In this document: piece by piece, positions 36,883 to 50,105 of the stretch
Layout of the letters: every line of letters starts with the position of its first letter
Position numbering within the stretch: position 1 is the stretch's first letter
DNA from: Nomia melanderi
Lineage: Eukaryota > Arthropoda > Insecta > Hymenoptera > Halictidae
Assembly (NCBI RefSeq): GCF_051020985.1
Contig: NW_027475133.1
Location: 4,464,001-4,528,000, forward strand
Length of the DNA stretch: 64,000 bases
Reading direction: 5' to 3'
Notes under the pieces: model-generated
What the model was told of the DNA's origin: nothing
Database searches by the model: none
What the model saw: the letters and a program-made list of their open reading frames with translations, nothing else
Translations under genes and position numbers: made by a program

Positions 36883-38460
36883 GTGCATTGTCTGCAGGAG
36901 GCCCTGGCGCATGAATCTTGGCAGCGGGAACGACCTCGGACCACCAGGGGCCGAGAAAACCACAGTCTCATGGGGCCGGACACTCAGGGTCAGGGCAAAA
37001 TCCAATATATATCTGGTGATATCTCGGCTGCTATTAGAGATAGCGCAATAAACCAAAGTGCATTGTCTGCAGGAGGCCCTGGCGCATGAATCTGTGCAAC
37101 GGGAACGACCTCGGACCACCAGGGACCGAGTAAACTACCGTCTCATGGGGCCGGACACTCAGGGTGAGTGAAAAATCCAATATATATCTGGTGATATCTC
37201 GGGTGCTATTACAGATAGCGAAAATCAGCCAAAGTGAATTATCTGCAGGAGGCCCTGGCGCATGAATCTGTGCAGCGGGAACGACCTCGGACCACCAGGG
37301 TCCGAGAAAAACACCGTCTCATGGGGCCGCACACTCAGGGTCAGTGAAAAATCCAATATATATCTGGTGATATGTCGGGTGCTATTTCAGATAGCGCAAT
37401 AAATCAAAGTGCATTGTCTGTAGGAGGCCCTGGCGCATGAATCTGTGCAGCGGGAACGACCTCGGAACACAAGGGGCCGAGAAAACCACCGTCTCATGGG
37501 GCAGGACACTCAGGGTCAGTGAAAAATCCAATATATATCTTGTGATATCTCGGGTGCTATTACAGATAGTGCAATAAATCAAAGTGCATTGTCTGTAGGA
37601 GACCCTGGCGCATGAACCTGTGCAGCGGGAACGACCTCGGACCACCAGGGGCCGAGAAAACGACCGTCTCATGGGGCCGGACGCTCAGGGTCAGTGAAAA
37701 ATCCAATATATATCTGGTGATATCTCGGGTGCAATTACAGATAGCGCAATAAATCAAAGGGCATTCTCTGTAGGAGGCCCTGGCGCATTAACATGTGCAG
37801 CGGCAACGACCTCGGACCACCAGGGGCCGAGAAAACCACAGTCTCATGGGGCCGGACACTCAGGGTCAGGGGAAAATCCAATATATATCTGGTGATATCT
37901 CGGGTGCTATTACAGATAGCGCTATAAATCAAAGGGCATTGTCTGTAGGAGGCCCTGGCGCATGAACCTGTGCAGCGGCAACGACCTCGGACCACCAGGG
38001 GCCGAGAAAACCACAGTCTCATGGGGCCGGACACTCAGGGTCAGGGCAAAATCCAATATATATCTGGTGATATCTCGGCTGCTATTAGAGATAGCGCAAT
38101 AAACCAAAGTGCATTGTCTGCAGGAGGCCCTGGCGCATGAATCTGTGCAACGGGAACGACCTCGGACCACCAGGGACCGAGTAAACTACCGTCTCATGGG
38201 GCCGGACACTCAGGGTGAGTGAAAAATCCAATATATATCTGGTGATATCTCGGGTGCTATTACAGATAGCGCAATAAACCAAAGTGAATTATCTGCAGGA
38301 GGCCCTGGCGCATGAATCTGTGCAGCGGGAACGACCTCGGACCACCAGGGTCCGAGAAAAACACCGTCTCATGGGGCCGCACACTCAGGGTCAGTGAAAA
38401 ATCCAATATATATCTGGTGATATGTCGGGTGCTATTTCAGATAGCGCAATAAATCAAAGT
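36883..38460 (+). repeat. Six-monomer tandem duplication in zone 4 (period about 1,051 bp)
   Basis: The run GGCTGCTATTAGAGATAG ... AGGGACCGAGTAAACTACCG ... AGGGTGAGTG near 37,020-37,180 recurs near 38,070-38,230. The following CGAGAAAAACACCG, GGGCCGCACAC, ATATGTCGGG and CTATTTCAG variants also recur, near 37,310-37,390 and 38,360-38,440. A further offset of 1,225 links 37,459-37,760 with 38,684-38,985, so two registers overlap here. Confidence 0.72.
37219..37231 (+). repeat. Irregular monomer with 1-bp gain
   Basis: The usual GATAGCGCAATAAACC reads GATAGCGAAAATCAGCC, one base longer and with several changes together. The nearby duplicate (about 38,270, offset about 1,050) has the ordinary sequence, so this is a private change of one copy. 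Confidence 0.82.
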
Positions 38461-39309
38461 GAATTATCTGCAGGAGGCCCTGGCGCATGAATATGTGCAG
38501 CGGGAACGTCCTCGGACCTCCAGGGGCCGAGACAACCACCGTCTCATGGGGCCGGACACTCAGGGTCAGGGTAAAATCCAATATATATCTGGTGATATCT
38601 CGGGTGCTATTACAGATAGCGCAATAAATCAAAGTGCATTGTCTGTAGGAGGCCCTGGCGCATGAATCTGTGCAGCGGGAACGACCTCGGAACACAAGTG
38701 GCCGAGAAAACCACCGTCTCATGGGGCAGGACACTCAGGGTCAGTGAAAAATCCAATATATATCTGGTGATATCTCGGGTGCTATTACAGATAGCGCAAT
38801 AAATCAAAGTGCATTGTCTGTAGGAGACCCTGGCGCATGAACCTGTGCAGCGGGAACGACCTCGGACCACCAGGGGCCGAGAAAACGACCGTCTCATGGG
38901 GCCGGACGCTCAGGGTCAGTGAAAAATCCAATATATATCTGGTGATATCTCGGGTGCTATTACAGATAGCGCAATAACTCAAAGGGCATTCTCTGTAGGA
39001 GGCCCTGGCGCATGAACCTGTGCAGCGGCAACGACCTCGGACAACCAGGGGCCGGGAAAACCACAGTCTCATGGGGCCGGACACTCAGGGTCAGGGGAAA
39101 ATCCAATATATATCTGGTGATATCTCGGGTGCTATTACAGATAGCGCAATAAATCAAAGGGAATTCTCTGTAGGAGGCCCTGGCGCATGAACCTGTGCAG
39201 CGGCAACGACCTCGGACCACCAGGGGCCGAGAAAACCACAGTCTCATGGGGCCGGACACTCAGGGTCAGGGGAAAATCCAATATATATCTGGTGATATCT
39301 CGGGTGCTA

Positions 39310-40833
39310 TTACAGATAGCGCAATAAATCAAAGTGCATTGTCTGGAGGAGGCCCTGGCGCATGAATCTGGGGAGCGGGAACGACCTCGGACCACCAGGG
39401 GCCGAGAAAACCACAGTCTCATGGGGCCGGACACTCAGTGTCAGGGGAAAATCCAATATATATCTGGTGATATCTCGGGTGCTATTAGATACAGCGCAAT
39501 AAACCAAAGTGAATTATCTGCAGGAGGCGTTGGCGCATGAATCTGTGCAGCGGGAACGACCTCGGACCACCAGGGGCCGAGAAAACCACCGTCTCATGGG
39601 GCCGGACACTCAGGGTCAGGGAAAAATGCTATATATATCTGGTGATATGTCGGGTGCTATTACACATAGCGCAATAAATCAAAGTGCATTGTCTGGAGGA
39701 GGCCCTGGCGCATGAATCTGGGCAGCGGGAACGACCTCGGAGCACCAGGGGCCGAGAAAACCACAGTCTCATGGGGCCGGACACTCAGGGTCAGGGGAAA
39801 ATCCAATATATATCTGGTGATATCTCTGGTGCTATTAGATACAGCGCAACAAACCAAAGTGAATTACCTGCAGGAGGCCCTGGCGCATGAATCTGGGCAG
39901 CGGGAACGACCTCGGACCACCAGGGGCCGAGAAAACCACAGTCTAATGGGGCCGGACACTCAGGGTCAGGGGAAAATCCAATATATATCAGGTGATATCT
40001 CGGGTGCTATTAGATACAGCGCAATAAATCAAAGTGAATTATCTGCAAGTGGCCCTGGCGCATGAATTTGTGCAGTGGGAACGACCTCGGACAAGCAGGG
40101 GCCGAGAAAACCACCGTCTCATGGGACCGGACACTCAGGGTCTGGGGAAAATCCAATATATATCTGGTGATATGTCGGGTGCTATTACAGATAGCGCAAT
40201 AAATCAAAGTGCATTGTCTGTAGGAGGCCCTGGCGCATGAATCTGTGCAGCGGGAACGACCTCGGAACACAAGGGGCCGAGAAAACCACCGTCTCATGGG
40301 GCAGGACACTCAGGGTCAGTGAAAAATCCAATGTATATCTGGTGATATCTCGGGTGCTATTACAGATAGCGCAATAAATCAAAGTGCATTGTCTGTAGGA
40401 GACCCTGGCGCATGAACCTGTGCAGCGGCAACGACCTCGGGCCACCAGGGGCCGAGAAAACCACAGACTCATGGGGCCGGACACTCAGGGTCAGGGGAAA
40501 ATCCAATATATATCCGGTGATATCTCGGATGCTATTAGAGATAGCGCAAGAAACCAAGTGAGTTATCTGCAGGAGGCCCTGGCGCCTGAATCTGTGCAGC
40601 GGGAACGACCTCGGACCACCAGGGGCCGAGAAAACGACCGTCTCATGTGGCCGGACACTCAGGGTCAGGGTAAAATCCAATATATATCTGGTGATATCTC
40701 GGGTGCTATTACTGGTAGCGCAATAAATCAAAGTGCATTGTCTGTAGGAGGCCCTGGCGCATGAATCTGGGCAGCGGGAACGACCTCGGACCACCAGGGG
40801 CCGAGAAAACGACAGTCTCATGGGGCCGGACAC
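39310..40833 (+). repeat. Zone 4 repeat, copy 1 (recurs 18-19 monomers downstream)
   Basis: Monomers with CTGGAGGAGGCC, CTATTAGATACAGCGC, GAGGCGTTGGCGC, AAATGCTATATATATC and TTACACATAGCGC recur near 42,459-44,157. The offset is 3,149 bp in the first part and 3,324 bp later, so copy 2 has one extra monomer (about 43,183-43,357). The 1-bp loss in CCAAGTGAGTT is present in both copies (near 40,555 and 43,880). Confidence 0.76.
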
Positions 40834-42130
40834 TCAGGGTCAGGGCAAAATCCAATATATATCTGGTGATATCTCGGCTGCTATTAGAGATAGCGCAATA
40901 AACCAAAGTGCATAGTCTGCAGGACGCCCTGGCGCATGAATCTGTGCAGCGGGAACGACCTCGGACCACCAGGGACCGAGTAAACGACCGTCTCATGGGG
41001 CCGGAAACTCAGGGTGAGTGAAAAATCCAATATATATCTGGTGATATCTCGGGTGCTATTACAGATAGCGCAATAAACCAAAGTGAATTATCTGCAGGAG
41101 GCCCTGGCGCATGAATCTGTGCAGCGGGAACGACCTCGGTCCACCAGGGGCCGAGAAAACCACCGTCTCATGGGGCTGGACACTCAGGGTGAGTGTAATA
41201 TCCAACATATATCTGGTGATATCTCGGGTGCTATTACAGATAGCGCAATAAATCAAACTGCATTGTCTGTAGGAGGCCCTGGCGCATGAATCTGTGCAGC
41301 GGGAACGACCTCGGAACACAAGGGGCCGAGAAAACCACCGTCTCATGGGGCAGGACACTCAGGGTCAGTGAAAAATCCAATATATATCTGGTGATATCTC
41401 GGGTGCTATTACAGATAGCGCAATAAATCAAAGTGCATTGTCTGTAGGAGACCCTGGCGCATGAATCTGGGCAGCGGGAACGACCTCGGACCACCAGGGG
41501 CCGAGAAAACCACAGTCTCATGGGGCCGGACACACAGTGTCAGGGGAAAATCCAATATATATCTGGTGATATCTCGGGTGCTATTAGATACAGCGCAATA
41601 AACCAAAGTGAATTATCTGCAGGAGGCGTTGGCGCATGAATCTGTGCAGCGGGAACGACCTCGGACCACCAGGGGCCGAGAAAACGACCGTCTCATGGGG
41701 CCGGACACTCAGGGTCAGGGTAAAATCCAATATATGTCTGGTGATATCTCGGGTGCTATTACTGGTAGCGCAATAAATCAAAGTGCATTGTCTGTAGGAG
41801 GCCCTGGCGCATGAATCTGGGCAGCGGGAACGACCTCGGACCACCAGGGGCCGAGAAAACCACAGTCTCATGGGGCCGGACACTCAGGGTCAGGGCAAAA
41901 TCCAATATATATCTGGTGATATCTCGGCTGCTATTAGAGATAGCGCAATAAACCAAAGTGCATAGTCTGTAGGAGGCCCTGGCGCATGAATCTGTGCAGC
42001 GGGAACGACCTCGGACCACCAGGGACCGAGTAAACGACCGTCTCATGGGGCCGGACACTCAGGGTGAGTGAAAAATCCAATATATATCTGGTGATATCTC
42101 GGGTGCTATTACAGATAGCGCAATAAACCA
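40185..42130 (+). repeat. Six-monomer tandem repeat in zone 4 (period about 1,050 bp)
   Basis: The 40,185-41,080 part recurs in 41,234-42,130. Shared variants are GGAACACAAGGGGCC with GGGGCAGGACAC, TATTACTGGTAGCG, AAAGTGCATAGTCTG, and AGGGACCGAGTAAACGACCG with AGGGTGAGTG. The period is 1,049 at the left end and 1,050 further right because of the 1-bp loss near 40,555. Confidence 0.72.
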
Positions 42131-42458
42131 AAGTGAATTATCTGCAGGAGGCCCTGGCGCATGAATCTGTGCAGCGGGAACGACCTCGGACCACCAGGGG
42201 CCGAGAAAACCACAGTCTCATGGGTCCGGACACTCAGGGTCAGGGGAAAATTCAATATATATCTGGTGATATCTCGTGTGCTATTGCAGATAGCGCAATA
42301 AACCAAAGTGAATTATCTGCAGGAGGCCCTGGCGCATGAATCTGTGCAACGGGAACGACCTCGGACCACCAGGGGCCGAGAAAACCACAGTCTCATGGGG
42401 CCGGACACTCAGGGTCAGGGGAAAATCCAATATATATCTGGTGATATCTCGGGTGCTA

Positions 42459-44157
42459 TTACAGATAGCGCAATAAATCAAAGTGCATTGTCTGGAGGAG
42501 GCCCTGGCGCATGAATCTGGGCAGCGGGAACGACCTCGGACCACCAGGGGCCGAGAAAACCACAGTCTCATGGGGCCGGACACACAGTGTCAGGGGAAAA
42601 TCCAATATATATCTGGTGATATCTCGGGTGCTATTAGATACAGCGCAATAAACCAAAGTGAATTATCTGCAGGAGGCGTTGGCGCATGAATCTGTGCAGC
42701 GGGAACGACCTCGGACCACCAGGGGCCGAGAAAACCACCGTCTCATGGGGCCGGACACTCAGGGTCAGGGAAAAATGCTATATATATCTGGTGATATGTC
42801 GGGTGCTATTACACATAGCGCAATAAATCAAAGTGCATTGTCTGGAGGAGGCCCTGGCGCATGAATCTGGGCAGCGGGAACGACCTCGGAACACCAGGGG
42901 CCGAGAAAACCACAGTCTCATGGGGCCGGACACTCAGGGTCAGGGGAAAATCCAATATATATCTGGTGATATCTCTGGTGCTATTAGATACAGCGCAATA
43001 AACCAAAGTGAATTACCTGCAGGAGGCCCTGGCGCATGAATCTGGGCAGCGGGAACGACCTCGGACCACCAGGGGCCGAGAAAACCACAGTCTAATGGGG
43101 CTGGACACTCAGGGTCAGGGGAAAATCCAATATATATCTGGTGTTATCTCGGGTGCTATTAGAGATAGCGCAATAAACCAAAGTGAATTATCTGCAGGAG
43201 GCCCTGGCGCATGCATCTGTGCAGCGGGAACGACCTCGGACCACCAGGGGCCGAGAAAACCACAGTCTAATGGGGCCGGACACTCAGGGTCAGAGGAAAA
43301 TCCAATATATATCAGGTGATATCTCGGGTGCTATTAGATACAGCGCAATAAATCAAAGTGAATTATCTGCAAGAGGCCCTGGCGCATGAATTTGTGCAGT
43401 GGGAACGACCTCGGACGAGCAGGGGCCGAGAAAACCACCGTCTCATGGGACCGGACACTCAGGGTCTGGGGAAAATCCAATATATATCTGGTGATATGTC
43501 GGGGGCTATTACAGATAGCGCAATAAATCAAAGTGCATTGTCTGTAGGAGGCCCTGGCGCATGAATCTGTGCAGCGGGAACGACCTCGGACCACCAGGGG
43601 CCGAGAGAACGACCGTCTCATGGGGCCGGACGCTCAGGGTCAGTGAAAAATCCAATATATATCTGGTGATATCTCGGGTGCTATTACAGATAGCGCTATA
43701 AATCAAAGAGCATTGTCTGTAGGAGGCCCTGGCGCATGAACCTGCGCAGCGGCAACGACCTCGGACCACCAGGGGCCGAGAAAACCACAGTCTCATGGGG
43801 CCGGACACTCAGGGTCAGGGGAAAATCCAATATATATCCGGTGATATCTCGGATGCTATTAGAGATAGCGCAAGAAACCAAGTGAGTTATCTGCAGGAGG
43901 CCCTGGCGCCTGAATCTGTGCAGCGGGAACGACCTCGGACCACCAGGGGCCGAGAACACGACCGTCTCATGGGGCCGGACACTCAGGGTCAGGGTAAAAT
44001 CCAATATATATCTGGTGATATCTCGGGTGCTATTACTGCTGGCGCAATAAATCAAAGTGCATTGTCTGTAGGAGGCCCTGGCGCATGAATCTGGGCAGCG
44101 GGAACGACCTCGGACCACCAGGGGCCGAGAAAACCACAGTCTCATGGGGCCGGACAC
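42459..44157 (+). repeat. Zone 4 repeat, copy 2
   Basis: This is the second copy, with one additional monomer near 43,183-43,357 carrying the GCGCATGCATCTG variant. It ends in the monomer with ACTGCTGGCGC (44,035-44,045), where copy 1 has ACTGGTAGCGC. Confidence 0.76.
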
Positions 44158-44759
44158 TCAGTGTCAGGGCAAAATCCAATATATATCTGGTGATATCTCG
44201 GGTGCTATTACAGATAGCGCAATAAACCAAAGTGAATTATCTGCAGGAGGCCCTGGCGCATGAATCTGTGAAGCGGGAACGACCTCGGACCACCAGGGGC
44301 CGAGAAAACCACAGTCTCATGGGTCCGGTCACTCAGGGTCAGGGGAAAATTCAATATATATCTGGTGATATCTCGTGTGCTATTACAGATAGCGCAATAA
44401 ATCAAAGTGCCTGGTCTGTAGGAGGCCCTGGCGCATGAATCTGGCCAGCGTGAACGACCTCGGACAACCAGGGGCCGAGAAAACCACAGTCTCATGGGGC
44501 CGGACACTCAGGGTGAGGGAAAAATCCAATATATATCTGGTGATATCTCGGGTGCTATTAGAGATAGCGCAATAAACCAAAGTGAATTATCTGCAGGAGG
44601 CCCTGGCGCATGAATCTGTGCAGCGGGAACGACCTCGGACCACCACGGGCCGAGAAAACCACCGTCTCATGGGGCCGGACACTCAGGGTCAGGGAAAAAT
44701 CCAATATATATCTGGTGATATCTCGGGTGCTTTTAGAGATAGCGCAATAAACCAAATGG

Positions 44760-45060
44760 AATTGTCTGCAGGAAACCCTGGCGCATGAATCTGTTCAGCG
44801 GGATCGTACTCGGACCACGAGGGAACGAGAAAACCATCGACACATGGGGCCGGACACTCAGGGTCGGGGAAAAATCCAATATATATCTGGTGATATCTCG
44901 GGTGCTCTTACAGATACCGCACTAAACCAAACTGAATTATCTGCTGGGGGCCCTGGCGCATCAATCGGTGCAGCAGGAACGACCTCGGAACACTAGGGGC
45001 CGAGAAAACCACCGTCTCATGGGGCCGGACTGTCAGGGTCGGAGAAAAATCCATTATATA
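44760..45060 (+). repeat. Diverged monomers at the boundary between zones 4 and 5
   Basis: These monomers stay in phase but carry far more changes than their neighbours. Examples are ATTGTCTGCAGGAAACCC, GGGATCGTACTCGG, CACGAGGGAACGAG, CTCTTACAGATACCGCAC, CAAACTGAATTATCTGCTGGGGG, GCGCATCAATCGGTGC and GGAACACTAGGGG. Upstream and downstream higher-order patterns do not cross this stretch. It reads like a remnant of less homogenised array between two independently expanding blocks. Confidence 0.75.
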
Positions 45061-45082
45061 TCTGGTGATATCTCGGGTGCTA

Positions 45083-45900
45083 TTAGAGATAGCGCAATAA
45101 ACCAAAGTGAATTATCTGCAGGAGGCCCTGGCGCATGAATCTGTGTAGCGGGAACGACCTCGGACCACCAGGGGCCGAGAAAACCACAGTCTCATGGGGC
45201 CGGACACTCAGGGTCAGGGGAAAATCCAATATATATCTGGTGATATCTCGGGTGCTATTACAGATAGAGCAATAAATCAAAGTGCATTGTCTGTAGGAGG
45301 CCCTGGCGCATGAATCTGTGCAGCGGGAACAACCTCGGACCACCAGGGGCCGAGAAAACCACAGTCTCATGGGGCCGGACACTCATGGTCAGGGCATAAT
45401 CCAATATATATCTGGTGATATCTCGGGTGCTATTAGAGATAGCGCAATAAACCAAAGTGAATTATCTGCAGGAGGCCCTGGCGCATGCATCTGTGCAGCG
45501 GGAACGACCTCGGACCGCCAGGGGCCGAGAAAACCACCGTCTCATGGGCCCGGACACTCTGGGTCATTGAAAAATCCAATATATATGTGGTGATATCTCG
45601 GGTGCTATTACAGATAGCGCAATAAATCAAAGTGCATTGTCTGTAGGAGGCCCTGGCGCATGAATCCGTGAAGCGGGAACGACCTCGGACCACCAGGGGC
45701 CGAGAAAACCACCGTCTCATGGGGCCGGACACTCTGGGTCAGGGAAAAATCCAATATATATGTGGTTATATCTCGGGTGCTATTACAGATAGCGCAATAA
45801 ATCAAAGTGCATTGTCTGTAGGAGGCCCTAGCGCATGAATCTGTGCAGCGGGAACGACCTCGGACCACCAGGGGCCGAGAAAACTACAGTCTCATGCGTC
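45083..45900 (+). repeat. Zone 5 recurrent segment, copy 1 of 4
   Basis: This is a run of monomers marked by CAGATAGAGC, GGGAACAACCTCGG, CACTCATGGTCAGGGCATAATCC, GCGCATGCATCTG with GGACCGCCAGG, CATGGGCCCGG with GGGTCATTGAAAAATCC, and ATATATGTGG. It recurs near 48,233 (offset 3,150), 56,633 (a further 8,400) and 62,233 (5,425 more). This first copy has a private ATATGTGGTTATATC change near 45,770 that removes GATATC. Confidence 0.8.
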
Positions 45901-47108
45901 CGGACACTCAGGGTCTGGGGAAAATCCAATATATATCTGGTGATATCTCGGTTCCTATTACAGATAGCGAAATAAATCAAAGTGCATTGTCTGTAGGAGG
46001 CCCTGGCGCATGAATCTGTGCAGCGGGAACGACCTCGGACCACCAGGGGCCGAGAAAACCACCGTCTCATGGGGCCGGACACTCAGGGTCAGGGGAAAAT
46101 CCAATATATATCTGGTGATATCTCGGGTGCTATGAGTGATAGCGCAATAAACCAAAGTGAATTATCTGCAGGAGGCCCTGACGCATGAATCTGTGCAACG
46201 GGAACCACCTCGGACCACCAGGTGCCGAGAAAACCACAGTCACATGGGGCCGACAACTCAGGGTCAGGCAAAAATCCAATATATATCTGGTGATATCACG
46301 GGTGCTATTAGAGATAGCGCAATAAACCAAAGTGAATTATCTGCAGGAGGCCCTGCCGCATGAATCGGTGCAACGGGAACGACCTCGGACCACCAGGGGC
46401 CGAGAAAACCACAGTCTCATGGGGCAGGACACTCAGGGTCAGTGAAAAATCCGATATATATCTGGTGATATCTCGGGTGCTATTAGTGATAGCGCAATAA
46501 ACCAAAGTGAATTATCTGCAGGAGGCCCTGGCGCATGAATCTGTGCAACGGGAACGACCTCGGACCACCAGGGGCCGAGAAAACCACAGTCTCATGGAGC
46601 CGGACACTCAGGGTCAGGGGAAAATCCAATATATATCTGGTGATATCTCGGGTGCTATTACAGATAGAGCAATAAATCAAAGTGCATTGTCTGTAGGAGG
46701 CCCTGGCGCATGAATCTGTGCAGCGGGATCGACCTCGGACCACCAGGGGCCGAGAAAATCACCGTCTCATGAGGCCGGACTGTCAGGGTCAGGGAAAAAT
46801 GAAATATATATCTGGTGATATCTCGGGTGCTATTACAGATAGCGCAATAAATCAAAGTGCATTGTCTGCAGGAGGCCCTAGCGCATGAATCTGTGCAGCG
46901 GAAACGACCTCGGACCACCAGGGGCCGAGAAAACTACAGACTCATGGTGCCGGACACTCAGGGACAGGGAAAAATCCAATATACATCTGGTGATATCTCG
47001 GGTGCTATTAGAGATAGCGCAATAAATCAATGTGGAATGTTTGTAGGAGGCACTGGCGAATGAATCTGTGCAGCAGGAACGACCTCGGACCACCAGGGGG
47101 CGAGAAAA

Positions 47109-47130
47109 TTACAGATATTCGGAATCCGTC
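47109..47130 (+). repeat. Rare 22-bp block, zone 5 group
   Basis: This is the same block as in zone 1, here preceded by CCAGGGGGCGAGAAAA and followed by GGTCATGCAAAAAACC. Other zone 5 copies are at 47,809-47,830, 51,834-51,855, 56,384-56,405 and 61,984-62,005. None occurs between 15,114 and 47,108, although about 180 monomers lie in that interval. Confidence 0.9.
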
Positions 47131-47238
47131 ACCCAAGGTCATGCAAAAAACCAGCATATATCTGGTGATATCTCGGGTGCTATTACAGATAGCGCGATAA
47201 ATCAAAGTGCATTGTCTCCCGGAAGACCTGGCGCATGA

Positions 47239-47252
47239 TTCGGTGCAGCGGG
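47239..47252 (+). promoter_or_regulatory. CENP-B-box-like sequence, one base short (putative)
   Basis: TTCGGTGCAGCGGG resembles the mammalian CENP-B box essential pattern TTCG-N4-A-N2-CGGG but has one base fewer between A and CGGG. It also occurs at 47,939 and 62,114. Ordinary monomers have CTGTGCAGCGGG or CTGTGCAACGGG instead and lack TTCG, so a functional box is doubtful. Confidence 0.15.
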
Positions 47253-47320
47253 AACGACCTCGGACCACCAGGGGCCGAGAAAATCACCGTCGCATGGGGC
47301 CGGACTGTCAGGGGCAGGGA

Positions 47321-48020
47321 AAAATCCAATATATATCTGGTGATATCTCGGGTGCTATTACAGATAGAGCAATAAATCAAAGTGCATTGTCTGTAGGAGG
47401 CCCTGGCGCATGAATCTGTGCAGCGGGATCGACCTCGGACCACCAGGGGCCGAGAAAATCACCGTCTCATGAGGCCGGACTGTCAGGGTCAGGGAAAAAT
47501 GAAATATATATCTGGTGATATCTCGGGTGCTATTACAGATAGCGCAATAAATCAAAGTGCATTGTCTGCAGGAGGCCCTAGCGCATGAATCTGTGCAGCG
47601 GAAACGACCTCGGACCACCAGGGGCCGAGAAAACTACAGACTCATGGTGCCGGACACTCAGGGACAGGGAAAAATCCAATATACATCTGGTGATATCTCG
47701 GGTGCTATTAGAGATAGCGCAATAAATCAATGTGCAATGTTTGTAGGAGGCACTGGCGAATGAATCTGTGCAGCAGGAACGACCTCGGACCACCAGGGGG
47801 CGAGAAAATTACAGATATTCGGAATCCGTCACCCAAGGTCATGCAAAAAACCAGCATATATCTGGTGATATCTCGGGTGCTATTACAGATAGCGCGATAA
47901 ATCAAAGTGCATTGTCTCCCGGAAGACCTGGCGCATGATTCGGTGCAGCGGGAACGACCTCGGACCACCAGGGGCCGAGAAAATCACCGTCGCATGGGGC
48001 CGGACTGTCAGGGGCAGGGA
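47321..48020 (+). repeat. Four-monomer tandem duplication in zone 5, copy 2
   Basis: The junction with copy 1 lies between 47,321 and 47,367, in the AT-rich half of the monomer, where GGGGCAGGGAAAAATCC of one parent meets GATAGAGC of the other. Related four-monomer sets, not always complete, occur near 51,400, 55,950, 59,450 and 61,550. Confidence 0.86.
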
Positions 48021-48232
48021 AAAATCCAATATATATCTGGTGATATCTCGGGTGCTATTACAGATAGCGCAATAAACGAAAGTGAATTATCTGCAGGAGG
48101 CCCTGGCGCATGAATCTGTGCAGCGGGAACGACCTCGGACCACCAGGGGCCGAGAAAACTACCGTCTCATGGGGCCGGACACTCAGGGTCAGGGAAAAAT
48201 CCAATATATATCTGGTGATATCTCGGGTGCTA

Positions 48233-49130
48233 TTATAGATAGCGCAATAAACCAAAGTGAGTTATCTGTAGGAGACCCTGGCGCATGAATCTGTGCAGCG
48301 GGAACGACCTCGGACCACCAGGGGCCGAGAAAACCACAGTCTCATGGGGCCGGACACTCAGGGTCAGGGGAAAATCCAATATATATCTGGTGATATCTCG
48401 GGTGCTATTACAGATAGAGCAATAAATCAAAGTGCATTGTCTGTAGGAGGCCCTGGCGCATGAATCTGTGCAGCGGGAACAACCTCGGACCACCAGGGGC
48501 CGAGAAAACCACAGTCTCATGGGGCCGGACACTCATGGTCAGGGCATAATCCAATATATATCTGGTGATATCTCGGGTGCTATTAGAGATAGCGCAATAA
48601 ACCAAAGTGAATTATCTGCAGGAGGCCCTGGCGCATGCATCTGTGCAGCGGGAACGACCTCGGACCGCCAGGGGCCGAGAAAACCACCGTCTCATGGGCC
48701 CGGACACTCTGGGTCATTGAAAAATCCAATATATATGTGGTGATATCTCGGGTGCTATTACAGATAGCGCAATAAATCAAAGTGCATTGTCTGTAGGAGG
48801 CCCTGGCGCATGAATCTGTGAAGCGGGAACGACCTCGGACCACCAGGGGCCGAGAAAACCACCGTCTCATGGGGCCGGACACTCTGGGTCAGGGAAAAAT
48901 CCAATATATATGTGGTGATATCTCGGGTGCTATTACAGATAGCGCAATAAATCAAAGTGCATTGTCTGTAGGAGGCCCTGGCGCAAGAAACTGTGCAGCG
49001 GGAACGACCTCGGACCACCAGGGGCCGAGAAAACTACAGTCACATGCGGCCGGACACTCAGGGTCTGGGGAAAATCCAATATATATCTGGTGATATCTCG
49101 GGTCCTATTACAGATAAGGAAATAAATCAA
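48233..49130 (+). repeat. Zone 5 recurrent segment, copy 2 of 4
   Basis: This has the same order of variant monomers as copy 1, with private GCGCAAGAAACTGTGC and CAGTCACATGCGG states near 48,985-49,050. It then continues into the CTGGACACTCAGGGTGAGGG and AATATTTATCTGG monomer. Confidence 0.78.
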
Positions 49131-50083
49131 AGTGAATTATCTGCAGTATGCCCTGGCGCATGAATCTGTGCAGCGGGAACGACCTCGGTCCACCAGGGGC
49201 CGAGAAAACCACCGTCTCATGGGGCTGGACACTCAGGGTGAGGGAAATATCCAATATTTATCTGGTGATATCGCGAGTGCTATTACAGATAGCGCAATAA
49301 ATCAAAGTGCATTGTCTGTAGGAGGCCCTGGCGCATGAATCTGTGCAGCGGGAACGACCTCGGACCACCAGGGGCCGAGAAAACTACAGTCTCATGCGGC
49401 CGGACACTCAGGGTCTGGGGAAAATCCAATATATATCTGGTGATATCTCGGTTCCTATTACAGATAGCGAAATAAATCAAAGTGCATTGTCTGTAGGAGG
49501 CCCTAGCGCATGAATCTGTGCAGCGGGAACGACCTCGGACCACCAGGGGCCGAGAAAACCACCGTCTCATGGGGCCGGACACTCAGGGTCAGGGGAAAAT
49601 CCAATATATATCTGGTGATATCTCGGGTGCTATTAGTGATAGCGCAATAAACCAAAGTGAATTATCTGCAGGAGGCCATGACGCATGAATCTGTACAACG
49701 GGAACTACCTCGGACAACCAGGTGCCGAGAAAACCACAGTCACATGGGGCCGAGAACTCAGGGTCAGGCAAAAATCCAATATATATCTGGTGATATCTCG
49801 GGTGCTATTAGAGATAGCGCAATAAACCAAAGTGAATTATCTGCAGGAGGCCCTGCCGCATGAATCGGTGCAACGGGAACGACCTCGGACCACCAGGGGC
49901 CGAGAAAACCACAGTCTCATGGGGCCGGACTGTAAGGGTCAGGGAAAAACCCAATATATATCTGGTGATATTTAGGGTGCTATTAGAGATACCGCAATAA
50001 ATCAAAGTGCGTTGTCTGTATGAGGCCCTGGCGAATGAATCTGTGGAGCAGGAACGACCTCGGACCACCAGGGGCCGAGAAAA

Positions 50084-50105
50084 TTAGTGATATTTGGAAT
50101 CCGTC
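50084..50105 (+). repeat. Diverged form of the 22-bp block (TTAGTGATATTTGG)
   Basis: This is a second version with TTAGTGATATTTGGAATCC, followed by GTCACCCAAGGTCATG and the unusual AAAATGCATCAAATATC. It also occurs at 58,309-58,330 and 60,409-60,430. The preceding monomer has GATATTTAGGG and GATACCGCAATAAATC, so the two travel together. Confidence 0.87.

Larger units (their letters stand above)
46621..47320 (+). repeat. Four-monomer tandem duplication in zone 5, copy 1
   Basis: This 700-bp unit is followed directly by its duplicate at 47,321-48,020. It holds the AAAAATGAAATATA monomer, the GACTCATGGTGCCGG monomer, the monomer with the rare 22-bp block (47,109-47,130) and the CTCCCGGAAGACC monomer. 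The only internal difference I found is TGTGGAATG (copy 1, near 47,033) versus TGTGCAATG (copy 2). Confidence 0.87.
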
